Positions 1-5,362 of a stretch of DNA of 5,362 nt are shown here, one piece after another. The notes beneath the pieces are model-generated. The model worked only from the letters and a program-made list of their open reading frames with translations, was not told where the DNA came from and did no database searches. How positions within the stretch are numbered: position 1 is the stretch's first letter; each line of letters starts with the position of its first letter. Source of the DNA: DATCVA01 sp036567205 (GTDB taxonomy: Bacteria > Pseudomonadota > Gammaproteobacteria > Burkholderiales > Burkholderiaceae_B). Where the stretch lies: NCBI GenBank assembly GCA_036567205.1, contig DATCVA010000319.1, positions 1 through 5,362 of the forward strand, given 5' to 3'. The position numbers and the translations under genes were made by a program.

Positions 1-1613
1 GTAAAAGGGCGCAGGTAAAGGTATCCGACAAAAACTTCGTGGAATTGCTGACACAAATGACGCCCCAGTTAGCTCTTGCCTGGCAGGCCTGTATCGCCGA
101 TGAGGCCGGCAGGAAGGGGAGCCACACTATCGATGTATGGGTGGCGCGTTTCAGAGGCTGGCTACAGGCACTGGGGTATCCGGGGCAAGCGGCTTTAAGC
201 AGCCATGCCTACCAGGTGGTGCAGGCATTCGACGATTTGCTTGATCGTCTTGGCAGGCAAACCACCGTGCTGGGAAGTTTGAGCCTGGGCGCGGCTGTCA
301 GCGTCCTGGCCCGGCTGGCCCGTGAAACTCCTTTTCAACCCGAACGGGATCCGGCGGCCCGCCTTGATGTTCTGGGGTTTCTAGAGTCGGAAGGGGGGCG
401 TTGGGACGGTGTTTGGGTGCTGGGCCTGACCGATGAGATTCTGCCTGCAACGCCGAAGCCCAATCCGCTCATTCCTCTTGCAACACTGCGTCAGGCCAAT
501 GCTCCCCGGGCAACCCCCGAGCGCGAGCTGCAGTGGGCGCAAGCGATTTACGGCGCCTTGTTATGCTGCGCTCCAGCTGTTTGGGTCAGCCATGCGCAGC
601 GCGAAGGCGAGCGCGAATTGAGGCCTAGTCCTTTTATCGCCAGGCTTGATTGCGAAGAGCAAATCCCGGTGCCGCCTGCGAGCAATGCATTGGCCCTGGA
701 GTATTTGTCTGATGAGCAAGGGCCTGCCTTGCAGGCTGGCAGTATCACCCGGGGTGGAATTGGGGTTATTGATACGCAGGCGCGCAATCCTTTATGGGCA
801 TTTGTTAAGTACCGTTTGGGAGCGAGTGAGCTTAACGATTATGCCGATATTTCCGATCAGAATGCGCGCGGTTTGTTTTTGCACCGTGCCATTGAGCTGG
901 TATGGCGCATGGTGGCCGATCAAGGGGCATTGCAGCAGTTGCACAGCAACGGGCGCGCGGCGGATTTAATTGACCAGGCCGTGCAGCAAGCAGCGGACGA
1001 GTGTCTGCAGGAATACGGCCCCGTGTTGCGTGAGCTGGAGACGGCCCGCGCTGTCAAGATCCTGGACGCCTGGCTGTTATTGGAGTTGCGGCGCGAGCCG
1101 TTTCGAATTCGTGACGTGGAGCAGGATTACCGCTGGTCTCATGGCGCTCTGGAGCTTACCTTGCGCCTGGATCGTATTGACGAACTGGACGACGGTCGAT
1201 TGGCCGTTATTGATTACAAATCCGGGAACGGTAATATCGATCCCAGGTCCAGCTGGATGCGCCCGCGGCCCGTGGGTTTGCAATTGCCGTTTTATGCGGC
1301 TGTTCTGGCTAATGATGACGCGCAGGTTGCGGCGCTCGTTTTGGCTAAGCTGCATGCCAAAAAAATCGAAATTAAAGGGCTGGCCGATGCTGGCTATGGG
1401 TTTGAGGGCCTGGCCTTCCTGAAGGACTGGCCGGAATTTTCGGGCTATGGCTGGGATCAGTTGATGGCTCAGTGGCGTCAAACTATTGAACAGCTGGCAC
1501 AAGAGTATGTCGATGGGGTGGCTCGCAATCAGGTGCTTCGCCCGGACGATCTTCAATTTTGCGATGCATTGCCTTTTCTACGCCTGACCGAGGAGAGCGC
1601 GCGTGTCGATTAA
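1..1613 (+). CDS. AddB-like PD-(D/E)XK nuclease / probable DNA repair protein (5'-truncated by window edge)
   Basis: The reading frame is open from the first base with no stop, and 536 complete codons are visible (from position 3) to TAA at 1611-1613. The GTG at 39 is probably internal (Val), because the protein looks family-like right up to the edge. Relatives are roughly 850-950 residues, so perhaps 350 N-terminal residues are missing. The segment at about 360-490 (RLDVLGFLES, then WVLGLTDEILPA and PNPLIPL) matches the degenerate helicase C-terminal region of AddB-like proteins. The C-terminal RecB-type nuclease domain shows His at 882-884 (GLFLHRA), Asp at 1179-1181 (DRID), Asp and Lys of IDYKSG at 1212-1220, and QLPFY at 1281-1295. 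These are the expected metal and catalytic positions. The protein probably partners the downstream AddA-like helicase in cytoplasmic double-strand-break end processing. Oddly, three of the four AddB-type Fe-S cysteines seem absent. The family call is firm; the AddB role is inferred from domain order and neighbour. Confidence 0.9.
   Translation, partial: KRAQVKVSDKNFVELLTQMTPQLALAWQACIADEAGRKGSHTIDVWVARFRGWLQALGYPGQAALSSHAYQVVQAFDDLLDRLGRQTTVLGSLSLGAAVSVLARLARETPFQPERDPAARLDVLGFLESEGGRWDGVWVLGLTDEILPATPKPNPLIPLATLRQANAPRATPERELQWAQAIYGALLCCAPAVWVSHAQREGERELRPSPFIARLDCEEQIPVPPASNALALEYLSDEQGPALQAGSITRGGIGVIDTQARNPLWAFVKYRLGASELNDYADISDQNARGLFLHRAIELVWRMVADQGALQQLHSNGRAADLIDQAVQQAADECLQEYGPVLRELETARAVKILDAWLLLELRREPFRIRDVEQDYRWSHGALELTLRLDRIDELDDGRLAVIDYKSGNGNIDPRSSWMRPRPVGLQLPFYAAVLANDDAQVAALVLAKLHAKKIEIKGLADAGYGFEGLAFLKDWPEFSGYGWDQLMAQWRQTIEQLAQEYVDGVARNQVLRPDDLQFCDALPFLRLTEESARVD
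1590..1595 (+). promoter_or_regulatory. Shine-Dalgarno site for the AddA-like gene
   Basis: GAGGAG lies seven bases upstream of the GTG at 1603, inside the last codons of the AddB-like gene. It supports GTG 1603 as the true start. The next in-frame methionine (Met66, at 1798) would remove the Walker A motif, so a later start is not credible. The position implies that both genes are translated from one transcript. Confidence 0.8.
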
Positions 1614-4600
1614 ACAGCCCAGTGATAGCGCAGTTCGGCTTGAAGCGATAGATCCGGCGCAATCTTTCTTGATTCGGGCTCCGGCGGGCTCGGGCAAAAC
1701 GGAATTGTTGACCGACAGGGTTTTGGCGTTGCTGGCTACTGTAAATCGGCCCGAAGAGATTGTGGCCATTACTTTCACTCGTAAAGCCGCTTCAGAAATG
1801 CATGCGCGTGTGCTGGCAAAACTCCAGGCGGGTTTGGGCGAGCCGCCCCTGGAAGAATATAAGCGGCGCAGTTGGGAGCTCGCGCAGAAAGCCATGCAGC
1901 GCAATGATGCGATGGGGTGGAATTTGTTGCAGTATCCGGCCCGCCTGAGCGTTCGCACCATCGATTCGTTCTGTTCTTATATCGTCAGGGCCATGCCATG
2001 GCTTAGCGCGTTGGGCGGCTTGCCCGCCATTACGGAAAACGCAAGAGAGCATTACGAGGCTGCTGCGCAAGCCACCTTGGCTATGGCTGACGATGTGGAT
2101 GCCGTAGCGACTCTTATTGACCACCTTGATGTGGATATGAGGGCTGCTGAAAACCTGCTTGCCGACATGTTGGCAAGCCGCGATCACTGGCTGCCGTTAT
2201 TGGCGTCCGGCGGCGATGCAGAGCAACTGATCGCCACACTCGAGCACGAGATCGAAAAGGAACTCGATCAACTCGCGGCCAAGCTGCCAGTGGGCTGGGC
2301 CACGTCATTGGCGCCATCCGTTGCGCGTGCCGCAGCGGCGCTGGCCGATAGCGGCGAGGCGTTCGATTTAAGCGCGTTACGTGATTGGCAAGGCGAAGCC
2401 TTTGATACTGCTTGCGCAGATCTCGACAAATGGCACGCCCTGGCGAATGTGCTTTTGACCGGCACCGATACACTGAGGCGCACCGTGAACAAGCGCCAGG
2501 GTTTCGAAGCCAAAAGCGATTATAAAGACGAGTTTTTGACCTGGCTTAAAAGTGCTGATGAGTCCGCGCCCTGGGTTACCGCGCTGGCCGAGATCCGAAA
2601 CGCGCCGCTTAACGGTTACCAGCCTGATCAGTTACAAACGCTACAGGCTTTGATCCAGGTGTTGTGGCTGGCCTCTGCACAGTTGAATGTACGCTTTGCC
2701 GAAACCGGCGAGGTGGACTTTGTCGAGATTGCACAGCGGGCGATTCAGGCCCTGGGGCAGGCCGATGATCCGACTGATTTGCTGTTGATGCTCGACACCG
2801 CTATTAAACACATTCTGGTCGATGAGTTCCAGGATACCAGTCAGTCGCAAATTGAGTTGTTGAAACGTTTGACGGCTGGCTGGATGCCAGGCGATGGCCG
2901 TACGCTATTTCTAGTGGGCGATCCCATGCAGTCGATTTATCGTTTTCGTAAAGCAGAAGTCGGCTGGTTTTTGAAAGTTCAAGAGCAGGGGTTGGGTGAA
3001 ATCAAACTCAAACCATTGCACCTGACTAATAATTTCCGCTCTCAGGCCAACGTGGTGCAATGGGTGAACCGTGTGTTTGGCCCGCTGTTTCCCGCACATA
3101 ATAATCCTGCCCTGGGCGCTATTTCGTACACGGGTTCGGAAGCCTTTAACGGGGCGGTAGAAGGTTTGGGTGTGGAGTTTCACCCGGTTTGGGTGACCGC
3201 CGCCGAGGATCAGGCCGGGCAAGCCGGCGAAACCGCTCAGAGGGTTGCCATACAGCTTGCCAGGGAAGCATTGCTGCGGCATGCCGACAGCGATCATCCT
3301 GTGGCAATATTAGTCAGGGCGCGTTCACATTTAGATGACATTGTGCATCGCTTGACGCAGGAAAATATCCCATGCCGCGCGGTGGAGCTGGTGTCGCTTA
3401 AGGAACGCCAGGTCGTCATTGATCTGGTGCAGCTGGCGCGTGCGTTATCGCATCCGGCCGATCGCCTGGCGTGGCTTTCGGTGTTGCGCTCGCCGCTTTG
3501 CGGCCTGACGTTGAATTCGCTGCATTCCCTTTTTGGCAGTGATCATCAAATAGCCGCCCCTTTGGTGCTGTCGAAGTGGCTCGAGCAGGATTGTGACGGA
3601 AAATCCTGTCTTGACGCGGAGGATTCGCAGCGCTTGCGGCGTGTGGCCAGAATCCTGCTCGATCGTCAAAATATTTCAGGGGCGATTCCATTCGCTGCAT
3701 GGCTTGAGTACGTGTGGGAGCGCTTGGGTGGCTTGGCCGTTTACTCTACCGATAGCGACAGGGCCGATGCCGAGCGCCTGTTCCGCCTGATTGAAAAGCT
3801 GGCGCCTTATGGCGGCCTGAATCCTGTCGAACTCAATGCCAAGCTCGTGCAGCTTTATGCCGCCCCCAACAGTACGGGACGGGCAGTCGAAGTCATGACT
3901 ATCCACAAGTCGAAGGGGCTTGAGTTCGACACAGTGATCCTGACGGGCTTGCACCGCAGGCCCCGCTCCGAAACTCAGCCCATGTTGCGTTTCGAGCACA
4001 ATGACGGCGAATTGTTGCTTGGTCCGGTCAGGCATCGGGCTTTTGACGAGCCCGACCCTGTTTCAGAATACCTGGCACAGCGTGAAAAAAAGCGTGCCAG
4101 CTACGAGACCGATCGCCTGCTTTATGTCGGCGTTACTCGTGCCCGCGAGCAGTTGCACCTGATAGGGCTGATCAATCTGGATGATGCTGGTCAGGCTAAG
4201 GCTCCGGCAGGAAGCAGTTTGCTGGGGCGGCTTTGGGACCATATGGCCACACCTGCCGTTCCTGCATTGTCCGAGTTGGACGACGCTGCCGCGCCTCGGC
4301 AAGCGCCGCAGCAGCGTCCGCTTGTGCGCATCCGGGATACTGGCCTTTTGCCTCAGGAAGCAGCCAGTAAACAGGCTCTGGGCGGAACTCCGTGGCAATG
4401 GCGCCTGGAGTCCGGAGACGAGGCCACCATTGGTACCGTAGCGCATGCCTGGCTGGAGCGCATGGGCAAGGATGGTATTGAAAATTGGCCGGTCGAGCGT
4501 CTTGACAGCAGCGTGCCTGTGCTGCGAACGCAGCTTAGCCGGGCGGGCCTGTCCGCCTCGGCGCTCGAACCTGCCGCCGAGGCGGTCCGGCAGACACTGG

Positions 4601-4917
4601 TGGCGACGCTTACGAGCGAAAAAGGGCGGTGGTTGCTGGATGCCGCCCGTGCCCATCGCGAATGGTCGCTGCTTGATATTAGCGGCCGCGTGTCGGTTAT
4701 TGACCTGGCAATCGCGCATGAAGGGGGATGGCTGGTGGTAGATTACAAAACGGGCGTGCCCGCCGCGGGTGAACCTGTCGACGCCTTTAGCCAGCGCATG
4801 CGTGTACGCTACGCCGAGCAAATTCAGCGCTATTGCTCCCATGTAACCGCGCTGGATGGCCGTCCGGCACGGGGCGCTCTTTATTTTCCACGGGCCGATG
4901 TTTGGGTGGATTGTTAA
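1603..4917 (+). CDS. addA: AddA-like UvrD-family ATP-dependent helicase/nuclease
   Basis: This 1104-residue superfamily 1A helicase with a C-terminal nuclease would unwind and cut DNA ends as the motor subunit of an AddAB/RecBCD-type complex, feeding RecA-dependent repair in the cytoplasm. Motifs in order: Walker A APAGSGKT 26-33 (Lys32), Ia TFTRKAASEM 57-66, TIDSFC 119-124, Walker B ILVDEFQD 404-411 (Glu408), III GDPMQSIYRFR 439-449, IV NFRS 477-480, V TIHKSKGLEF 766-775, VI LLYVGVTRARE 839-849 (Arg846). The nuclease domain has His948 (GTVAHAWLE), Asp1034 (VIDLA), Asp1047 and Lys1049 (VDYKTG), and Gln1073/Tyr1077 (AEQIQRY), so it looks catalytically complete. Length is normal for the proteobacterial family. 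The gene overlaps the AddB-like gene by 11 bases, suggesting translational coupling, and ends with tandem stops TAATAA. Databases may call it simply UvrD-helicase domain protein or RecB-like; the AddA name rests on domain order and the paired neighbour. Confidence 0.93.
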   Translation: MSIKQPSDSAVRLEAIDPAQSFLIRAPAGSGKTELLTDRVLALLATVNRPEEIVAITFTRKAASEMHARVLAKLQAGLGEPPLEEYKRRSWELAQKAMQRNDAMGWNLLQYPARLSVRTIDSFCSYIVRAMPWLSALGGLPAITENAREHYEAAAQATLAMADDVDAVATLIDHLDVDMRAAENLLADMLASRDHWLPLLASGGDAEQLIATLEHEIEKELDQLAAKLPVGWATSLAPSVARAAAALADSGEAFDLSALRDWQGEAFDTACADLDKWHALANVLLTGTDTLRRTVNKRQGFEAKSDYKDEFLTWLKSADESAPWVTALAEIRNAPLNGYQPDQLQTLQALIQVLWLASAQLNVRFAETGEVDFVEIAQRAIQALGQADDPTDLLLMLDTAIKHILVDEFQDTSQSQIELLKRLTAGWMPGDGRTLFLVGDPMQSIYRFRKAEVGWFLKVQEQGLGEIKLKPLHLTNNFRSQANVVQWVNRVFGPLFPAHNNPALGAISYTGSEAFNGAVEGLGVEFHPVWVTAAEDQAGQAGETAQRVAIQLAREALLRHADSDHPVAILVRARSHLDDIVHRLTQENIPCRAVELVSLKERQVVIDLVQLARALSHPADRLAWLSVLRSPLCGLTLNSLHSLFGSDHQIAAPLVLSKWLEQDCDGKSCLDAEDSQRLRRVARILLDRQNISGAIPFAAWLEYVWERLGGLAVYSTDSDRADAERLFRLIEKLAPYGGLNPVELNAKLVQLYAAPNSTGRAVEVMTIHKSKGLEFDTVILTGLHRRPRSETQPMLRFEHNDGELLLGPVRHRAFDEPDPVSEYLAQREKKRASYETDRLLYVGVTRAREQLHLIGLINLDDAGQAKAPAGSSLLGRLWDHMATPAVPALSELDDAAAPRQAPQQRPLVRIRDTGLLPQEAASKQALGGTPWQWRLESGDEATIGTVAHAWLERMGKDGIENWPVERLDSSVPVLRTQLSRAGLSASALEPAAEAVRQTLVATLTSEKGRWLLDAARAHREWSLLDISGRVSVIDLAIAHEGGWLVVDYKTGVPAAGEPVDAFSQRMRVRYAEQIQRYCSHVTALDGRPARGALYFPRADVWVDC

Positions 4918-4962
4918 TAAATGATAGAAAAATCAGGGGCTTGCCCTTGGGCGGGGGACGGG

Positions 4963-4993
4963 TTGGCGAAGATGGCCCGACTCCTGTTAAACT
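4963..4993 (+). promoter_or_regulatory. Candidate sigma-70 promoter of the SRP RNA gene
   Basis: A -10-like hexamer TAAACT (4988-4993) lies seven bases before the inferred RNA 5' end at 5001, with a -35-like TTGGCG at 4963-4968. Each hexamer matches the consensus at four of six positions. The 19-base spacing is longer than the ideal 17, which weakens the call. The position, in the short gap between the AddA stop and the RNA, is what a constitutively expressed small RNA gene would need. No operator or other regulatory motif was recognised here. Confidence 0.4.
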
Positions 4994-5000
4994 CTTGGCT

Positions 5001-5097
5001 GGCGGGCCCCTTCGCATGGTTCGGCGGTGAACCTGGTCAGGTCGGGAACGAAGCAGCCATAGTCGCTCAGAATCAGTGCCGAAGTCAGGCTCGCCTC
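5001..5097 (+). ncRNA. ffs: Signal recognition particle RNA, small bacterial type (4.5S RNA)
   Basis: This RNA binds Ffh to form the SRP, which targets ribosomes translating inner-membrane proteins to FtsY and the Sec translocon. The apical domain is conserved: GGTCAGG (5035-5041), a stem TCG/CGA (5042-5044 with 5049-5051) closed by a GGAA tetraloop (5045-5048), then AGCAGCC (5051-5057). This matches the E. coli Ffh-binding hairpin apart from a compensatory C-G to G-C change next to the loop. The rest folds as one long hairpin. GGCGGGCC (5001-5008) pairs with GGCTCGCC (5088-5095) through one G-U; TTCGGC (5020-5025) pairs with GCCGAA (5078-5083); GGTGA (5026-5030) pairs with TCGCT (5063-5067). 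There is no Alu domain, as expected for a proteobacterium. The ends are estimated from the closing stem and may be off by a few bases. It lies directly upstream of dnaX, a placement known in many bacteria. Confidence 0.95.
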
Positions 5098-5110
5098 TCT
5101 TGTTTTATTT
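5088..5110 (+). terminator. Possible intrinsic 3' end / terminator of the SRP RNA
   Basis: The GC-rich 3' strand of the RNA's closing stem (ending at 5095) is followed by a pyrimidine- and T-rich run, CTCTTGTTTTATTT. The RNA's own terminal helix could serve as the terminator stem, as in other small RNA genes. The T-run does not directly abut the stem and is interrupted, so termination may be partial or the 3' end may be made by processing. Some readthrough into dnaX is therefore possible. Confidence 0.35.
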
Positions 5111-5135
5111 ATCGTGCCTTAACCACGACCTTTTC

Positions 5136-5139
5136 AGGA
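5136..5139 (+). promoter_or_regulatory. Shine-Dalgarno-like AGGA before the possible leader ORF
   Basis: AGGA lies eight bases upstream of the ATG at 5148. It is the only Shine-Dalgarno-like sequence I see close to a start codon between the SRP RNA and dnaX. Four bases can arise by chance, so this supports the leader ORF only modestly. Confidence 0.35.
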
Positions 5140-5147
5140 CGCCACGG

Positions 5148-5249
5148 ATGTCTATCCTGTTAGCTCCTCAAATCCCCCCAAGCTGCGCGCAATCCGGTAA
5201 ACTTTTTGTTTATTCAACGACAGCCTTCTGGTTCGAACCCCTCGCATGA
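5148..5249 (+). CDS. Possible 33-codon leader peptide overlapping the dnaX start
   Basis: An ATG at 5148, preceded by the Shine-Dalgarno-like AGGA at 5136-5139, opens a 33-codon frame that ends with TGA at 5247-5249. The stop overlaps the dnaX ATG (5246-5248) as ATGA, the classic arrangement for termination-reinitiation coupling. The predicted peptide begins MSILLAPQIPPSCAQSGK and ends AFWFEPLA. It is mostly hydrophobic or uncharged, with a Pro-Pro pair, and resembles no family I know. Its role, if any, would be to bring ribosomes to dnaX, which has no visible Shine-Dalgarno of its own. Caveats: a stop-free run of this length is not rare by chance, the ATGA follows automatically because dnaX's second codon begins with A, and a dnaX promoter located within this frame would exclude it. 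Confidence 0.3.
   Translation: MSILLAPQIPPSCAQSGKLFVYSTTAFWFEPLA
5230..5239 (+). repeat. Perfect 10-bp palindrome just upstream of dnaX
   Basis: GGTTCGAACC is its own reverse complement and sits six bases before the dnaX ATG, where a Shine-Dalgarno would be expected. As RNA it could form only a very short hairpin. It resembles a tRNA T-loop consensus, but no tRNA surrounds it. Function is unknown: it could be a protein-binding site or coincidence. Confidence 0.6.
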
Positions 5250-5362
5250 CATATCTGGTACTGGCGCGCAAATGGCGGCCACGTTCATTTGATACTTTAA
5301 TAGGCCAGGATCACGTGGTCCGGGCCTTGACGCACGCGTTGTCAACGCAGCGTTTGCATCAT
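5246..5362 (+). CDS. dnaX: DNA polymerase III subunit tau/gamma, N-terminus (3'-truncated by window edge)
   Basis: DnaX is the AAA+ ATPase of the clamp loader that loads the beta sliding clamp and, as tau, links polymerase cores in the replisome. The 39 visible residues start MTYLVLARKWRPRSFDTLIG and continue QDHVVRALTHAL, ending RLHH. This matches the highly conserved DnaX N-terminus (E. coli begins MSYQVLARKWRPQTF). The Walker A motif would follow just beyond the window. The ATG at 5246 is the only plausible start: no ATG, GTG or TTG lies in frame between it and the upstream in-frame stop TAA at 5198-5200. No Shine-Dalgarno is visible in the preceding 20 bases, which is odd for an essential gene. 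Whether the gene makes both tau and gamma cannot be judged here. In many bacteria the ybaB and recR genes follow dnaX. Confidence 0.96.
   Translation, partial: MTYLVLARKWRPRSFDTLIGQDHVVRALTHALSTQRLHH

Noticed and set aside
39..41. GTG as the true start of the AddB-like gene
   Set aside because: The frame is open to the window edge, the product would be far shorter than its family, and no Shine-Dalgarno precedes it. The gene is simply cut by the window.
1077..1556. A 159-codon open frame on the minus strand
   Set aside because: It is antisense to the AddB-like nuclease core and shows no family features, so it is a shadow frame.
4063..4842. A 259-codon open frame on the minus strand
   Set aside because: It lies wholly antisense to the AddA-like nuclease region, where the + strand frame carries all the conserved motifs. 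Its translation shows no recognisable domain.
4943..4952. GCCCTTGGGC inverted repeat as a terminator for the AddA-like gene
   Set aside because: The stem is only 3-4 bp with a tiny loop and has no T-run after it, so intrinsic termination is not supported.
4833..5163. Two short + strand open frames crossing the AddA end and the SRP RNA
   Set aside because: They run through the structured SRP RNA, have no family resemblance, and are explained by the RNA gene and by the AddA end in another frame.
5198..5203. TAAACT as a -10 box for a dnaX promoter
   Set aside because: It is identical to the hexamer proposed for the SRP RNA, but no -35-like sequence lies at a suitable distance (a C-rich stretch is there). 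It remains a weak alternative that would conflict with the leader-peptide idea.
5228..5245. GGTTCGAACC as the T-arm of a tRNA
   Set aside because: The flanking bases do not form a five-pair T-stem, and no acceptor, anticodon or D arm is present around it.

Overview
The window looks like an ordinary chromosomal stretch from a betaproteobacterium. It is most likely Burkholderiales, and the DnaX N-terminus and the AddB-like protein fit the Alcaligenaceae (Bordetella/Achromobacter/Pusillimonas type) best. This placement rests on remembered family resemblance, not a search. All real genes are on the + strand. I see no mobile element, CRISPR array, tRNA or foreign-looking segment.

Layout: positions 1-1613 hold the 3' part of a gene for an AddB-like PD-(D/E)XK nuclease; its 5' end lies outside the window. 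It overlaps by 11 bases a complete gene (1603-4917, GTG start) for an AddA-like UvrD/Rep-superfamily helicase-nuclease of 1104 residues. All recognisable motor motifs and the C-terminal nuclease residues of AddA are present. The two proteins probably form the AddAB-type (RecBCD-equivalent) end-resection complex for double-strand-break repair. After tandem stop codons and an 83-base gap with a plausible sigma-70 promoter comes a gene for the small bacterial signal recognition particle RNA (4.5S RNA, ffs, about 5001-5097). It is identified by its conserved apical domain and a consistent hairpin fold. A leader of about 150 bases then leads to the first 39 codons of dnaX (5246 to the window end), encoding the DNA polymerase III tau/gamma clamp-loader subunit.

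Two points deserve a second look. First, the AddB-like protein keeps its nuclease active-site residues, but three of the four cysteines expected for an AddB-type iron-sulphur cluster seem to be replaced. Second, dnaX has no visible Shine-Dalgarno sequence. It is instead preceded by a 33-codon reading frame with its own Shine-Dalgarno-like site, and the stop codon of that frame overlaps the dnaX start as ATGA. This suggests a translationally coupled leader peptide, but chance is a real alternative. A perfect 10-bp palindrome lies just upstream of the dnaX start, where a ribosome-binding site would normally be. I found no convincing new multi-gene system.
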